This document shows, in pieces, positions 10,376 through 18,487 of a stretch of DNA of 64,000 nucleotides. Position numbers and translations under genes: made by a program. The stretch is from Flavilitoribacter sp020436695. Lineage in GTDB: Bacteria > Bacteroidota > Bacteroidia > Chitinophagales > Saprospiraceae. The stretch's first letter is position 1. Each line of letters opens with the position of its first letter. A model generated the notes under the pieces. The model was not told the origin of the DNA and did not search any database. It saw nothing but the letters and a program-made list of their open reading frames with translations. The DNA lies in NCBI GenBank assembly GCA_041392665.1, contig JAWKLQ010000017.1, forward strand, positions 127,902-191,901, read 5' to 3'.

Positions 10376-10546
10376 TTTCCAATTCTATTATGAATCTACT
10401 AATCTGAATTTCATTCTCAGAGTTCGATTCATGTACAAAGTTAAACAACTTAAAGCTGAAATTTATTTCAATTTTCACAGAAAATTAACAAAAAAAAACA
10501 AGATTGATCGAAAAGGAAAAACCGAAGGAAGAGATCGTACAGAAAT

Positions 10547-10612
10547 AAGTAAGCCGCATCACACTCCCTTCGTGATACGGCTTACTTTAATAACAAATCA
10601 TAATCAAATGAA
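10547..10612. repeat. Hairpin cassette, copy 2
   Basis: A 16-bp stem with one mismatch (arms about 10547-10562 and 10572-10587) is followed by TAACAAATCATAATCAAATG (10591-10610). This matches the box of copy 1 at 17 of 20 positions with the same spacing to ATG. The stem sequence differs from copies 1 and 3 but pairing is kept. Confidence 0.6.
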
Positions 10613-10696
10613 GATCAGACTTTTATAGCCTGACATCTCTTTATATATGCAGTATAAGCAAAATCAAATTGGAGTCAATGAAAGAAAACTGTTAAT

Positions 10697-10765
10697 GGTA
10701 GGTCAGGCATAATCCCCATTAATACCTGACCTACCTAATAACAAACAATCCCATTAAATTTCATT
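10697..10765. repeat. Hairpin cassette, copy 3
   Basis: A stem of about 14 bp with one mismatch (10697-10710 with 10722-10735) is followed by TAATAACAAACAATCCCATT (10736-10755), a slightly shorter version of the downstream box. After the box the sequence GTCGATTCAT resembles TTCGATTCAT after copy 1. Confidence 0.55.
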
Positions 10766-10954
10766 TTGTGTCGATTCATTTATCGACTTTCCTTTCGTTT
10801 GACATTACAAACATCTTAATAAAGATGTCGGCAAACAAAGACAAAAATCAATAATTGTGAAAAAAAACAAACGACAAAATTCTATAAATAATTGAAAATC
10901 ATTTGCTTGACCTGAATAAAAGTGAATATTTTATTTTTTAACACTCACTTTTTT

Positions 10955-10999
10955 AATAAAAATTCCGGCTCTTCCGTTCGCGATTGTAGGTGCAGAGCC
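10955..10999 (-). terminator. Possible terminator of the peroxidase/MbnP block
   Basis: A 6-bp stem (GGCTCT 10967-10972 with AGAGCC 10994-10999) with a long loop is followed on the minus strand by an AATTTTTATT run. It lies 24 nt after the stop of the first peroxidase gene. The stem is weak. Confidence 0.35.
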
Positions 11000-11022
11000 A
11001 TGTAGCAGAGGTATACATGGAA

Positions 11023-12159
11023 TTAGTGAAAAGGATTGGCAAATTCCGGGTTGTTGACAAAAGAAGTATCCGATAGTGTTTTTAGAAAAGCGATCATATC
11101 CTGTTTCTGCTGCTCACTAAGAGGGAAAGGAAATATATTCGGATCCTCGTTTTCCACGCCATGGCCACCCGATGAATAATGCTCCAGGACTTCTCCCAAA
11201 GTAAGGAAGCGACCGTCGTGCATGTATGGAGCAGTTAGCGCTACATTGCGCAAGCTCGGAACTTTAAATCGACCGTTATCGTAATACTTGCCCGTTACTC
11301 CGCCCAGGCCCTTATCTGCAAAGTCATCCAGTGTAGCAACTGTATCTATACCGTTATTCCGAAAACTATAGTCCGTAAAATTAACCCCACCGTGGCAATG
11401 AGAACAGCCGGGGTGGTCTGGGTTAGTGGGTTCCACGTAGAAAAGGTCCTTTCCTCTTTGTTCGCTGTCTGTGAGCCAGCCATCGTTTAAGTAGACTACC
11501 CGGTCAAAACGGGAATTACTACTGATCAGGGTACGCTCAAACTGAGCGATCGCCTTAACCGCCAACTCTTTGTTGATCTCTGAAGCTCGTTCAATACCGA
11601 AAGCTTCCCGGAATCTTAGGGGATATTGATCATGCCGTTGTAGCTTTCTAACTACATTATCCCAGTCTTCGTTGAGTTCTACCTCATCCATTACCGGGTG
11701 CAGTGCCTGATCTTCCAGGGAAGGTGATCGCCCATCCCAGAAAAAGCCATTCGGATTAAATGCGAGATTGATGAGCGGCATGGAACTCCGGGTAGTTTGC
11801 CTACCTTCTACTCCGGTACTAACAGCAATACCATCGGTAAAACCCCGATCCTGCAAATGACAACTGGCACAAGACATAGAGCTGTCCGACGAAATGATCG
11901 GATCATGGAACAACATGCGCCCCAAAGCCACTCCTTCCAGCGTCAGCGGGTTATCCGCCGGAAGAATGGGGGTTCCCATCCAATCCGGAATATCCAAAGT
12001 GTAGGCGGTCGGTGCATAATCTCCTCCGATGATATCGGTATCCGGGCAGTTGTCACAGGCGTTATCATCTTCCACTATGTCTTTTTTACACGCAACGCCA
12101 AGCAACAATATCCCCAGAAAAAGGAGTGATCGTATCAAATAATTCATGTGGTGACTCAT
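11023..12159 (-). CDS. Di-haem cytochrome c peroxidase / MauG-family lipoprotein (copy 2)
   Basis: A 378-residue lipoprotein (hydrophobic leader ending LLLGVAC-KK). Two haem c motifs are present: CASCH near residue 95 and CSHCH near residue 253. Family segments seen are FFWDGRSPSLEDQALHP in the N-terminal half and TAPYMHDGRFLTLGEVLEHY near the C-terminus. The family comprises di-haem peroxidases that reduce H2O2, or MauG/MbnH-type enzymes that oxidise protein residues. It lies 3 nt after a paralogue of the same layout and downstream of an MbnP-like gene, so an MbnH-like role is possible. An in-frame ATG at 12147 would give a more standard signal peptide. Last gene of the block. Confidence 0.9.
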   Translation of the reverse strand: MSHHMNYLIRSLLFLGILLLGVACKKDIVEDDNACDNCPDTDIIGGDYAPTAYTLDIPDWMGTPILPADNPLTLEGVALGRMLFHDPIISSDSSMSCASCHLQDRGFTDGIAVSTGVEGRQTTRSSMPLINLAFNPNGFFWDGRSPSLEDQALHPVMDEVELNEDWDNVVRKLQRHDQYPLRFREAFGIERASEINKELAVKAIAQFERTLISSNSRFDRVVYLNDGWLTDSEQRGKDLFYVEPTNPDHPGCSHCHGGVNFTDYSFRNNGIDTVATLDDFADKGLGGVTGKYYDNGRFKVPSLRNVALTAPYMHDGRFLTLGEVLEHYSSGGHGVENEDPNIFPFPLSEQQKQDMIAFLKTLSDTSFVNNPEFANPFH

Positions 12160-12162
12160 ACT

Positions 12163-13251
12163 TTAAAGATCCGCAAAGTGCTTTTGTGCATTTCCCTCCG
12201 TAAGTGCCTGTAAAAAATTGATCAGATCGGATTTGTCCTGTTCGGTAAAATCCAGTTTCCGGATATTCGGATGAACATTATCTCCGTGTTGACCGCCGCT
12301 GATGTAGTGATCCAGCACTTCGCTTAAGGTTTTGAAGCGGCCATCGTGCATATACGGAGCGGTTAGAGCTATATTTCGCAAACTGGGTGTACGGAACCTT
12401 CCCATATCACCGCTCCTTCCGGTGACTTTTCCCAAACCCGCATCGGCCAAAGCCGATGGGTCATAACTTTCGTCCAGACCGTTGTTGAAATACTCTAGTC
12501 CGCTGAAAAGCGGTTCTACATGACAGTGCCCGCATTCGGAGGTAGGCACTCCGTCGGCTATATCAAAAAATATGCGCCTGCCACGGTCTTCCGATTCCGT
12601 TAAGGTAATTAATCCGGCTTTATATTGATCGTATCGAGTATTGCCGCTGATCAGGGTACGAACGAACTGAGACAATGCCCTGGCAGTGAGCCCGGCGTCG
12701 ATCTCTTCGGTCCGCTCGATGCCAAAAGCCTTTCGAAACAGCACCGGATATTCCGGATGGGTTTGCAACTGCTGTACCAACGCATCCCAGTTTTGCCCCA
12801 TTTCGTTAGTATCTCTAACCGGGTGCAACATCAATTCTTCCAGAGTAGCTACCCTTCCATCCCAGAACAAGCCCGTTGTGTAGTAACCAACATTCAGCAA
12901 GCTAGGCGCATTGCGCCCTCCGGTACGACCTTCAATCCCCTGACTCAGGGCCAAACCATCGGTGAAAGCACGCGCCGGTTGGTGGCAGGTGGCACAACTC
13001 ACTGAACTATCAACGGATAGCATCGGATCAAAAAACAACTTTCTCCCCAAGGTTACGCCCGCCTCCGTCAATTGATTATCTTCCGGGATATCCATGCGGA
13101 CGAAGCGCGCGGGATCGGTCACGGCAACTGCTTTGGGCCGGTAACGGATATGTTTAAGGCTACCGGGTATCTGCTCGGCTTGTGTACAAGCTCCCATCAG
13201 CAACACCAACAACAGGTATCCATACGCGCTAGTTACCGATACTGATCGCAT
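12163..13251 (-). CDS. Di-haem cytochrome c peroxidase / MauG-family lipoprotein (copy 1)
   Basis: A 362-residue lipoprotein starting at the ATG 13251 (MRSVSVTSAYGYLLLVLLMG then A-C lipobox). Haem-binding motifs are CATCH (near residue 87) and CGHCH (near residue 241). It also has the family segments GLFWDGRVATLEELMLHPV and TAPYMHDGRFKTLSEVLDHY. The upstream in-frame start at 13350 would add a non-signal N-terminal tail and is rejected. The chosen start overlaps the end of the MbnP-like gene by 23 nt, which suggests translational coupling. The MbnP-MauG pairing is the known arrangement of MbnP/MbnH modules, where the di-haem enzyme oxidises a tryptophan of MbnP. Whether that happens here is inference. 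Confidence 0.88.
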   Translation of the reverse strand: MRSVSVTSAYGYLLLVLLMGACTQAEQIPGSLKHIRYRPKAVAVTDPARFVRMDIPEDNQLTEAGVTLGRKLFFDPMLSVDSSVSCATCHQPARAFTDGLALSQGIEGRTGGRNAPSLLNVGYYTTGLFWDGRVATLEELMLHPVRDTNEMGQNWDALVQQLQTHPEYPVLFRKAFGIERTEEIDAGLTARALSQFVRTLISGNTRYDQYKAGLITLTESEDRGRRIFFDIADGVPTSECGHCHVEPLFSGLEYFNNGLDESYDPSALADAGLGKVTGRSGDMGRFRTPSLRNIALTAPYMHDGRFKTLSEVLDHYISGGQHGDNVHPNIRKLDFTEQDKSDLINFLQALTEGNAQKHFADL

Positions 13252-14020
13252 TTTCCCGCAATTGAGGGATGATAAAACTATATACTTCCGGGTTTGTGTG
13301 GTGATCTCTGGGTGTTTGCCGGAAATCGATATGTTCACCCGTCGACTCATTGTCCAGTGCTTTCAACAAATTCACGTTGATCACGACCGAAGTCGTATTG
13401 TTTTCCTGGATCTCGATCCGGTAAGGCAAACTCCTTTTTTCAAAAAGATCGTTGGCTCCCTGGTGATAGGTGATCTTTTCATCATCTTCACCAAATTGAC
13501 CGTCACCATCCAGATCGGCGTTGCCTTCAATTTTAGTGAATATATAGCTGGAAGCTGCCTCCCAGTAGCTACTGATAGCGGCAAGCGGTTCGGATGGATC
13601 ATAATCACTGGGTTGCGTAGCATTTAGCTCCGGCGATACGCCCAATCCAAATTGAATGCCGGAATAATTGCCTACTTCTATATCATTGAAGCGAAGTTTG
13701 AATCCTTCCAGCGCTTCACTTTCACTTTGAATATCACTAAAACTCACGGATTCCACCAGGCTCAGCATTTGCGGCTCCAATCCGGTATCATCGGAGATCA
13801 GTTCCAGATCGGAAAGAAAGAACTGGAACATTTGCCACTTGATCCTGGTGTTATCCAGATAGTCATAAGTACGGTCGAACATATAGAGCGGTTCTGCACC
13901 GAACGTGCCTTTAAATACCAGTTCCAGACTACCGGTGCGTACCTCTTCCTTTTCCTGGCAGGCTGTTATTGATAAAAGGAATAACAGAAGACCGGCCCCA
14001 CTAATAAACCATTTTTTCAT
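13229..14020 (-). CDS. MbnP-family lipoprotein
   Basis: A 263-residue lipoprotein (MKKWFISGAG leader, lipobox SITAC-Q). Family features are an early beta strand (GSLELVFKGTF), the KWQMFQFFLSDLELI segment (residues about 60-75), and SYWEAASSYIFTKIEGNADL (about 142-160), with a tryptophan at the place where MbnP proteins carry conserved aromatic residues. It ends with a RENAISIGN tail overlapping the next gene. MbnP proteins are periplasmic copper-linked proteins whose tryptophan is oxidised to kynurenine by the di-haem partner MbnH. The next two genes encode such di-haem proteins. A function in copper handling here is inferred from family and neighbours. Family assignment rests on recalled sequence features, not on a search. 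Confidence 0.78.
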   Translation of the reverse strand: MKKWFISGAGLLLFLLSITACQEKEEVRTGSLELVFKGTFGAEPLYMFDRTYDYLDNTRIKWQMFQFFLSDLELISDDTGLEPQMLSLVESVSFSDIQSESEALEGFKLRFNDIEVGNYSGIQFGLGVSPELNATQPSDYDPSEPLAAISSYWEAASSYIFTKIEGNADLDGDGQFGEDDEKITYHQGANDLFEKRSLPYRIEIQENNTTSVVINVNLLKALDNESTGEHIDFRQTPRDHHTNPEVYSFIIPQLRENAISIGN

Positions 14021-14342
14021 AGGTATTTTTTTTCTGTTGATAGTAGATAAAAGGAATAATAAGCGTGTGACAAAAAGTATAGCTTGAGAACGAAAACGCT
14101 CTACGTTCCCTTCATCTCATGAATTAACTAATAAAATAGATCACAACTTATCAGACAGGTGGTAAAGGAAGTAATTACAATGAGAACAAATAAGCAGGTT
14201 TATGGTTTATCCGTTTCAGGCTATGGGTTTTCAGTATGTCCGCATCTTGGAATGAAGGTGATCCTCTCGCATATTGCCGGAATTAACTATATGATTATCA
14301 ATCCTTCAGATCAGAACCGCCTGAAGTTATTATTATTCAAAA
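14021..14342. other. Intergenic space between the two MbnP-like genes
   Basis: 322 bp, AT-rich. An open frame on the plus strand (14159-14377) has no family features. The region may hold the promoter of the downstream MbnP/peroxidase genes; the box TACTTTTT on the minus strand near 14070 differs by one base from the Bacteroidota TAnnTTTG consensus. Confidence 0.4.
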
Positions 14343-15236
14343 CTACCTTTCATCTGCACTTATTTCCAGGAAAGTAAATGAATTTGACAGACCGGCGACA
14401 ATTTTATCCAGCAGTTCTGCTTCGCTATCCACCCGAATGTCACTGATCTGTTCAAACCACTTCGCGTAATTGACCTGCAAAGTGATCTCAAGATCAAGCC
14501 CCGGAGGCAAGGCAAAGCTTCCGGGAATCTCAAGCGAGATCTCCAGCGGTTGCTGTTCGGTGCCATATGACAGTAAAAGGGAGGAGGCGGTAGCGGCGGT
14601 GTCCCGCATCAGATCCATCCGGTTGGACAGATAGCGCTCATCGTTGAGATTGTACATGGAAGTATCCAGCAGGGAAAGCGGATGATTGGTGGGTAGTGAT
14701 CCCGGCAGGATATCATCTGTTTCGACATCCAATCCTACCTGGAAACGAAGATGAGTAAAGGTGCCGTTACGCAGTAAAGTACCCACTTCCAAAGCAGTAT
14801 TGAGAGCCGGATTAAGCAGTAAGTAGTCGTCTCGAATATAGACCTCTTCGTAGGTGCCGCTATCGGTAAGCTTTTGTACTTCCACCGAATCTGATGTATA
14901 GTGCAATGCTCCGGCATTCGCAACCAGTGCAACATCTTGTATATAGTAGGTGATCCGGTCAATTAAAAATGGCTGACCTTTTCCGTCGTGAAAACCGTCG
15001 CTAGCGTATCTGAATGTGAAGCTGGTATCCTGATCTTCCCAAACACTTACAAAACGCAGGGATAGCACCGGATATTCACAACAATCGGCACACTCCCGGT
15101 CCGTATCCAGGGCGTAGTTGACGGCATTAACATCCAGGCAGCCTTCTCTGGCTTCGTAGCAGGCGGGGCTCAATAATATGATCCCCAATAGCAGGATGGA
15201 AAGTGGAATTGCCGGCCTGAATTTGGCCGACAGCAT
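14343..15236 (-). CDS. MbnP-like lipoprotein, second type
   Basis: A 297-residue lipoprotein from the ATG at 15236 (lipobox LLSPAC-Y). After a Cys-rich segment (EGCLDVNAVNYALDTD, then CADCC) it has the MbnP-like core: LSLRFVSVWEDQ, YYIQDVALV (about residue 95) and a C-terminal beta-sandwich strand LDLEITLQVNYAKWFEQI. In the first paralogue a tryptophan precedes a YIF-K-EG segment; the matching region here (SMYNLNDERYLSNRMDLM) has none. The two are therefore not equivalent. The gene starts 7 nt after the exonuclease stop, so it is probably co-transcribed with it. The upstream in-frame start (15266) would overlap the exonuclease gene and lengthen the leader. Confidence 0.7.
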   Translation of the reverse strand: MLSAKFRPAIPLSILLLGIILLSPACYEAREGCLDVNAVNYALDTDRECADCCEYPVLSLRFVSVWEDQDTSFTFRYASDGFHDGKGQPFLIDRITYYIQDVALVANAGALHYTSDSVEVQKLTDSGTYEEVYIRDDYLLLNPALNTALEVGTLLRNGTFTHLRFQVGLDVETDDILPGSLPTNHPLSLLDTSMYNLNDERYLSNRMDLMRDTAATASSLLLSYGTEQQPLEISLEIPGSFALPPGLDLEITLQVNYAKWFEQISDIRVDSEAELLDKIVAGLSNSFTFLEISADER

Positions 15237-15243
15237 ATAGGAG

Positions 15244-16065
15244 CTATTCTTTCTGTGATTTTTCAAAGTCTCTAACCAGTTTCTTCACAATCTGTTTCAC
15301 CTGTGAGGTGAATTCTTTATTCAATATCCAGTTGTAATATTGCTTATCCCTCACCAGTACTTCAGCGGCGGCTTTGCCGTTGTATTTACCGAAGTTAAAT
15401 ACAATGGTACCGTCATGATCATACCGGAGTTTCTGGGTAGCATCTACAAAACGCATATCATTGGTAAATTCGTGTAGCGACTGTACATCCGGCACGATCG
15501 GAGCCTTGGTAATTAGTCCGTCACCGTCCACATGATCTACCCCATCGTAACGTTTTAACTGACCGAAGAAAACCTCAACTGTGGCTTCCACATCTGCCAT
15601 AGCATCATGGGCGTCTTCCATATCCTTGTCACAGTAATACTTAAGGGCAGCCTTCAAAGTACGGGGTTCCATTTTATAAAAGATGCGCTGCACGTCGATC
15701 GTCCGGCGATTGTCAAGATTAAATTCCATGCCAACCCGGGAAAATTCTTCCATAAGTAAGGGTATATCGAAGCGATTGGAATTATAACCAGCCAGATCTG
15801 AGTCGCCAATAAACTCGTACAACTGCTGTGCTACCTGAGCAAATACCGGCTTGTTGGCCACATCTTTAGGCTGGATACCGTGCACGAGCATAGCTTCGAT
15901 AGAGATCGGCACCCCTGGATTGATCAACATGGACAGGTTCTCCGGTTCCCGGCCATCAGCAAAAAATTTTTTGATGGCAATTTGCAAGATTCGGTCCCGT
16001 ACCACATTCAGGCCGGTAGATTCAATATCGAAGAAGCAAAGATTCTTTTTAAGGGGTAATTCCAT
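15244..16065 (-). CDS. DnaQ-like 3'-5' exonuclease
   Basis: A 273-residue cytoplasmic protein. The DEDDh exonuclease fold occupies residues about 5-170: Exo I FFDIESTGLN (D11, E13), Exo II AGYNSNRFDIPLL, and Exo III HDAMADVEAT with the catalytic His. A C-terminal domain of about 70 residues (FNFGKYNGKAAAEVL, YNWILNKEF) is a small nucleic-acid-associated extension found in stand-alone exonucleases of this type. Members degrade DNA or RNA 3' ends or proofread. It lies 5 nt after apbE and 7 nt before the second MbnP-like gene, probably within one transcript, though no functional link is obvious. Confidence 0.9.
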   Translation of the reverse strand: MELPLKKNLCFFDIESTGLNVVRDRILQIAIKKFFADGREPENLSMLINPGVPISIEAMLVHGIQPKDVANKPVFAQVAQQLYEFIGDSDLAGYNSNRFDIPLLMEEFSRVGMEFNLDNRRTIDVQRIFYKMEPRTLKAALKYYCDKDMEDAHDAMADVEATVEVFFGQLKRYDGVDHVDGDGLITKAPIVPDVQSLHEFTNDMRFVDATQKLRYDHDGTIVFNFGKYNGKAAAEVLVRDKQYYNWILNKEFTSQVKQIVKKLVRDFEKSQKE

Positions 16066-16070
16066 TGGTG

Positions 16071-17084
16071 TTATTCATTAAATAAGTCGTTCAGTCCGCT
16101 GGTGTATCTGGCTTCCATACTGCCGTCAGGGCGGCTAAAGATCAAATAGACTTCAATTTCCGGTAGCCTTTGCGCCAAAGATAGTGCTTTTTCCACACCC
16201 AGAACCATGCAGGAAGTGGCATATGCATCAGCGGCGATACAATTTTGGTGAAATACGGAAGCACTCAATAATTCGGTGCGTTCCGGGAAACCGGTTTTGG
16301 GATTGATGGTATGGCTGTACTTTACTCCATCTGCTTCGTACCAGTTGCGGTAATTACCGGAAGTTGCGATGGAGATGTTATTCAGGGGTACGGCAGTAAA
16401 GATGTCATTCAGTGCCGCCTCTTCTTCCGGGATATTGATACCTACCCGCCATAACTGGTCATCCGGTTTACGGCCTTTGGCCCGGGCTTCTCCTCCAATA
16501 TCCACGAGATAACTTTCCAGACTTCTTGCCGATAGCAGCTGAGCTACCTGATCGATGCCGTATCCTTTGGCGCAAGCGCTGAAATCGAGCTGCACATCCG
16601 GATATGCCTTGATCAGCGAATCGCCCTTCAGTTCGACCAGATTCATGCCAACGTGCATCCTGATCTGTTCCACTTTTGCCGTATCCACCTGACTACCCTG
16701 CTTTTCTTCGGTATAACCGAATCCCCAGAAGTTGACCAGCGGCATGACGGTGGGATCAAAAGCACCATCGGTTTTTTCGTACACCTCACGGGCGAGGGTA
16801 AGATTAGCTCTAAGATGAGGAGCGTCACCCAGAACAATTCCCTTTTCAGAGGTATTGAAATTCGAGATCAGTGAATTGGGATCGTAGGTAGAAACCTCTC
16901 CGTTGACGGCAGCTAACATACTATCGATGGCTGCAGGCAGGGTCTCATCCCAGACTCCGACATAACTTACCTGATAGTAAGTCCCCATCGTCTGGCCGCG
17001 TATGGTCTGCACCTCTGCCGGAATATTCTGCGCACTACAAGACAACAACAGGATAAACAGACCGAGAAAACTGAAGTATTTCAT
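16071..17084 (-). CDS. apbE: FAD:protein FMN transferase
   Basis: A 337-residue lipoprotein (lipobox LLSC-S). ApbE transfers FMN from FAD to a threonine of periplasmic or membrane flavoproteins such as NqrB/NqrC and RnfG. Motifs seen are MGTYYQVSY near the N-terminus, FDPTVMPLVNFWGFG, DFSACAKGYGIDQVA, YLVDIGGEARAKG, SHTINPKTGFP, and the metal-binding end AADAYATSCMVLG. Length is typical. It lies 18 nt after the DoxX gene. The flavoprotein target is not encoded nearby. Confidence 0.93.
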   Translation of the reverse strand: MKYFSFLGLFILLLSCSAQNIPAEVQTIRGQTMGTYYQVSYVGVWDETLPAAIDSMLAAVNGEVSTYDPNSLISNFNTSEKGIVLGDAPHLRANLTLAREVYEKTDGAFDPTVMPLVNFWGFGYTEEKQGSQVDTAKVEQIRMHVGMNLVELKGDSLIKAYPDVQLDFSACAKGYGIDQVAQLLSARSLESYLVDIGGEARAKGRKPDDQLWRVGINIPEEEAALNDIFTAVPLNNISIATSGNYRNWYEADGVKYSHTINPKTGFPERTELLSASVFHQNCIAADAYATSCMVLGVEKALSLAQRLPEIEVYLIFSRPDGSMEARYTSGLNDLFNE

Positions 17085-17102
17085 AACCTATATATTTCGG
17101 TT

Positions 17103-17510
17103 CTATTCTTCTTTTCTCCAGATCGCGTCCAGGGAATAACGTCCGGGGCCACCGATGAGAATTGCAATAAATGGCATCAGAAAGAGAATACCGGCCTCCA
17201 CCCGATTATACGGATCACCAAAGTGGACCAGAAAGACCACCGTCAGCATGGTAATGATCAACGGGATTACTGCCCAGCGGGTGAACAACCCCAGTACAAT
17301 GAGCACTGAACAGAGAAATTCCGCAAATGTGGCCAGGATCAGAGAGGCCGTAGGCCCAATCCCGTATGGATCTCCAAATTCGATCTGAGCTCCGGAAAAC
17401 AGGCGCATTAGTTTTCCCCAACCATGCCCGATGATCAAGGAACCACCGAAGGTAATGCGCAAAATAAGGAGCACTATATCGATTTGTTTTTCTTTACTTA
17501 ACATTTGCAT
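17103..17510 (-). CDS. DoxX-family membrane protein
   Basis: A 135-residue protein with four predicted membrane helices: IVLLILRITFGGSLIIGHGW, ASLILATFAEFLCSVLIVLG, WAVIPLIITMLTVVFLV and GILFLMPFIAILIGG. The family motif HGWGKLM follows helix 1. DoxX-family proteins are small membrane subunits of uncertain role, some tied to thiosulfate or quinone redox systems or oxidative stress. It sits 18 nt upstream of apbE and 28 nt after the TerC gene on the same strand, consistent with a TerC-DoxX-ApbE transcript. A second ATG two codons in is an equal start candidate. Confidence 0.85.
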   Translation of the reverse strand: MQMLSKEKQIDIVLLILRITFGGSLIIGHGWGKLMRLFSGAQIEFGDPYGIGPTASLILATFAEFLCSVLIVLGLFTRWAVIPLIITMLTVVFLVHFGDPYNRVEAGILFLMPFIAILIGGPGRYSLDAIWRKEE

Positions 17511-17538
17511 AATGATTGGTATTAGCCTTTCCTGATGC

Positions 17539-18396
17539 TTAAGAACGGTCTATCTTTTCCGGCTTATGCAGCAGTCCTTCACGTACAGCTTCCTCTTTTA
17601 ATCCACGCAGCTGAACCGGAGACTGTTTCTTACGCAAGCGCATATTCAGGAATTCTACCAACAACGAAAACGCGATAGCAAAATACAGATAGCCCTTTGG
17701 CACTGATCCGATCTCCGCACCGGCAACAACCATGTGAGCCAGATGAGCACCTTCGGCGATCAGCATAAAACCGATAAGGATCAAAAAGGCAAGTCCCAGC
17801 ATCTGTATGGTGGGGTGTTTATTCACAAATTCACCGACGGGTGTTGCGAAGAGCATCATGATCAGTACGGAGATGACCACCGCCACGATCATGATAATGA
17901 GCGCACCGGTCAGGCCACTGGTCATACCCACTGCCGTAAGTATGGAGTCAAAGGAAAAGACAATATTGATGATCGTGATCTGCACGATCACATTGGTCAG
18001 CGAAGCCTTGCCCTTCACCTTGACCTCTTCGTGATCATCTCCCTCCAGTTTATGGTGGATCTCGGTGGTACTTTTGTAAAGCAGGAATATACCACCGGCA
18101 ATGAGGATCAGACTTTGGCCGGAAAAACCGGCGTGCATAAAACTGTTATCAATAGTGATCCAGGGCTCTTCCATGGCAACCAGCACGGATACACCGAAGA
18201 GCAGGATGATACGTAGTACCATGGCCAGGATCAAGCCTATATTGGTCGCCTTGGGACGCTCTTCCGGTGGTAGTTTGCCGGAAGCGATGGAAATAAAGAT
18301 GATATTGTCAATACCCAGAACGATCTCCAGAAAAGTTAGCGTCAGGAGACTCATCCAAACGGAGGCGCTGCCAAAATCAGGCATGATAAAATCCAT
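17539..18396 (-). CDS. TerC-family integral membrane protein
   Basis: A 285-residue protein with about seven membrane helices. It has the two signature acidic segments of the TerC family in membrane helices: FLEIVLGIDNIIFISIA near the N-terminus and VFSFDSILTAVGM in the middle. A soluble charged loop (HHKLEGDDHEEVKVKGK) lies between. TerC-type proteins are linked to tellurite resistance and to metal ion (manganese) efflux. The short C-terminal tail is cytoplasmic and basic. The gene is divergent from the DUF6495-like gene, and their promoters share about 90 bp. Confidence 0.9.
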   Translation of the reverse strand: MDFIMPDFGSASVWMSLLTLTFLEIVLGIDNIIFISIASGKLPPEERPKATNIGLILAMVLRIILLFGVSVLVAMEEPWITIDNSFMHAGFSGQSLILIAGGIFLLYKSTTEIHHKLEGDDHEEVKVKGKASLTNVIVQITIINIVFSFDSILTAVGMTSGLTGALIIMIVAVVISVLIMMLFATPVGEFVNKHPTIQMLGLAFLILIGFMLIAEGAHLAHMVVAGAEIGSVPKGYLYFAIAFSLLVEFLNMRLRKKQSPVQLRGLKEEAVREGLLHKPEKIDRS

Positions 18397-18454
18397 AGTA
18401 CGATCAAGTGTTTTGTTGCTCCCGCAATGTTACGGATAATCCTACGCAAATACC

Positions 18455-18462
18455 TACCTTTG
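18455..18462 (+). promoter_or_regulatory. TAnnTTTG promoter box of the DUF6495-like gene
   Basis: TACCTTTG matches the -7 consensus of Bacteroidota promoters and lies 25 nt before the ATG at 18488. No clear TTTG at -33. Confidence 0.5.
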
Positions 18463-18487
18463 CCATCCCAAAAAAGAGACCTGAATT

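Larger units (their letters stand above)
9986..11022. other. Large non-coding region with structured elements
   Basis: About 1 kb, AT-rich, with no convincing gene. From left to right: nothing recognisable to about 10300; three related hairpin cassettes (10311-10375, 10547-10612, 10697-10765); a small 7-bp hairpin near 10810-10830; and a possible terminator of the cytochrome peroxidase operon at 10955-10999. The longest open frame (10368-10628) runs through a hairpin and has low-complexity Lys/Ile-rich content. Confidence 0.6.

Noticed and set aside
10368..10628. 86-residue open frame starting at the ATG after hairpin cassette 1
   Set aside because: It runs through the second hairpin and its box, is Lys/Ile/Asn-rich and low in complexity, and has no recognisable domain.
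14159..14377. 72-residue plus-strand frame between the MbnP-like genes
   Set aside because: No family features, and it overlaps the end of the opposite gene.
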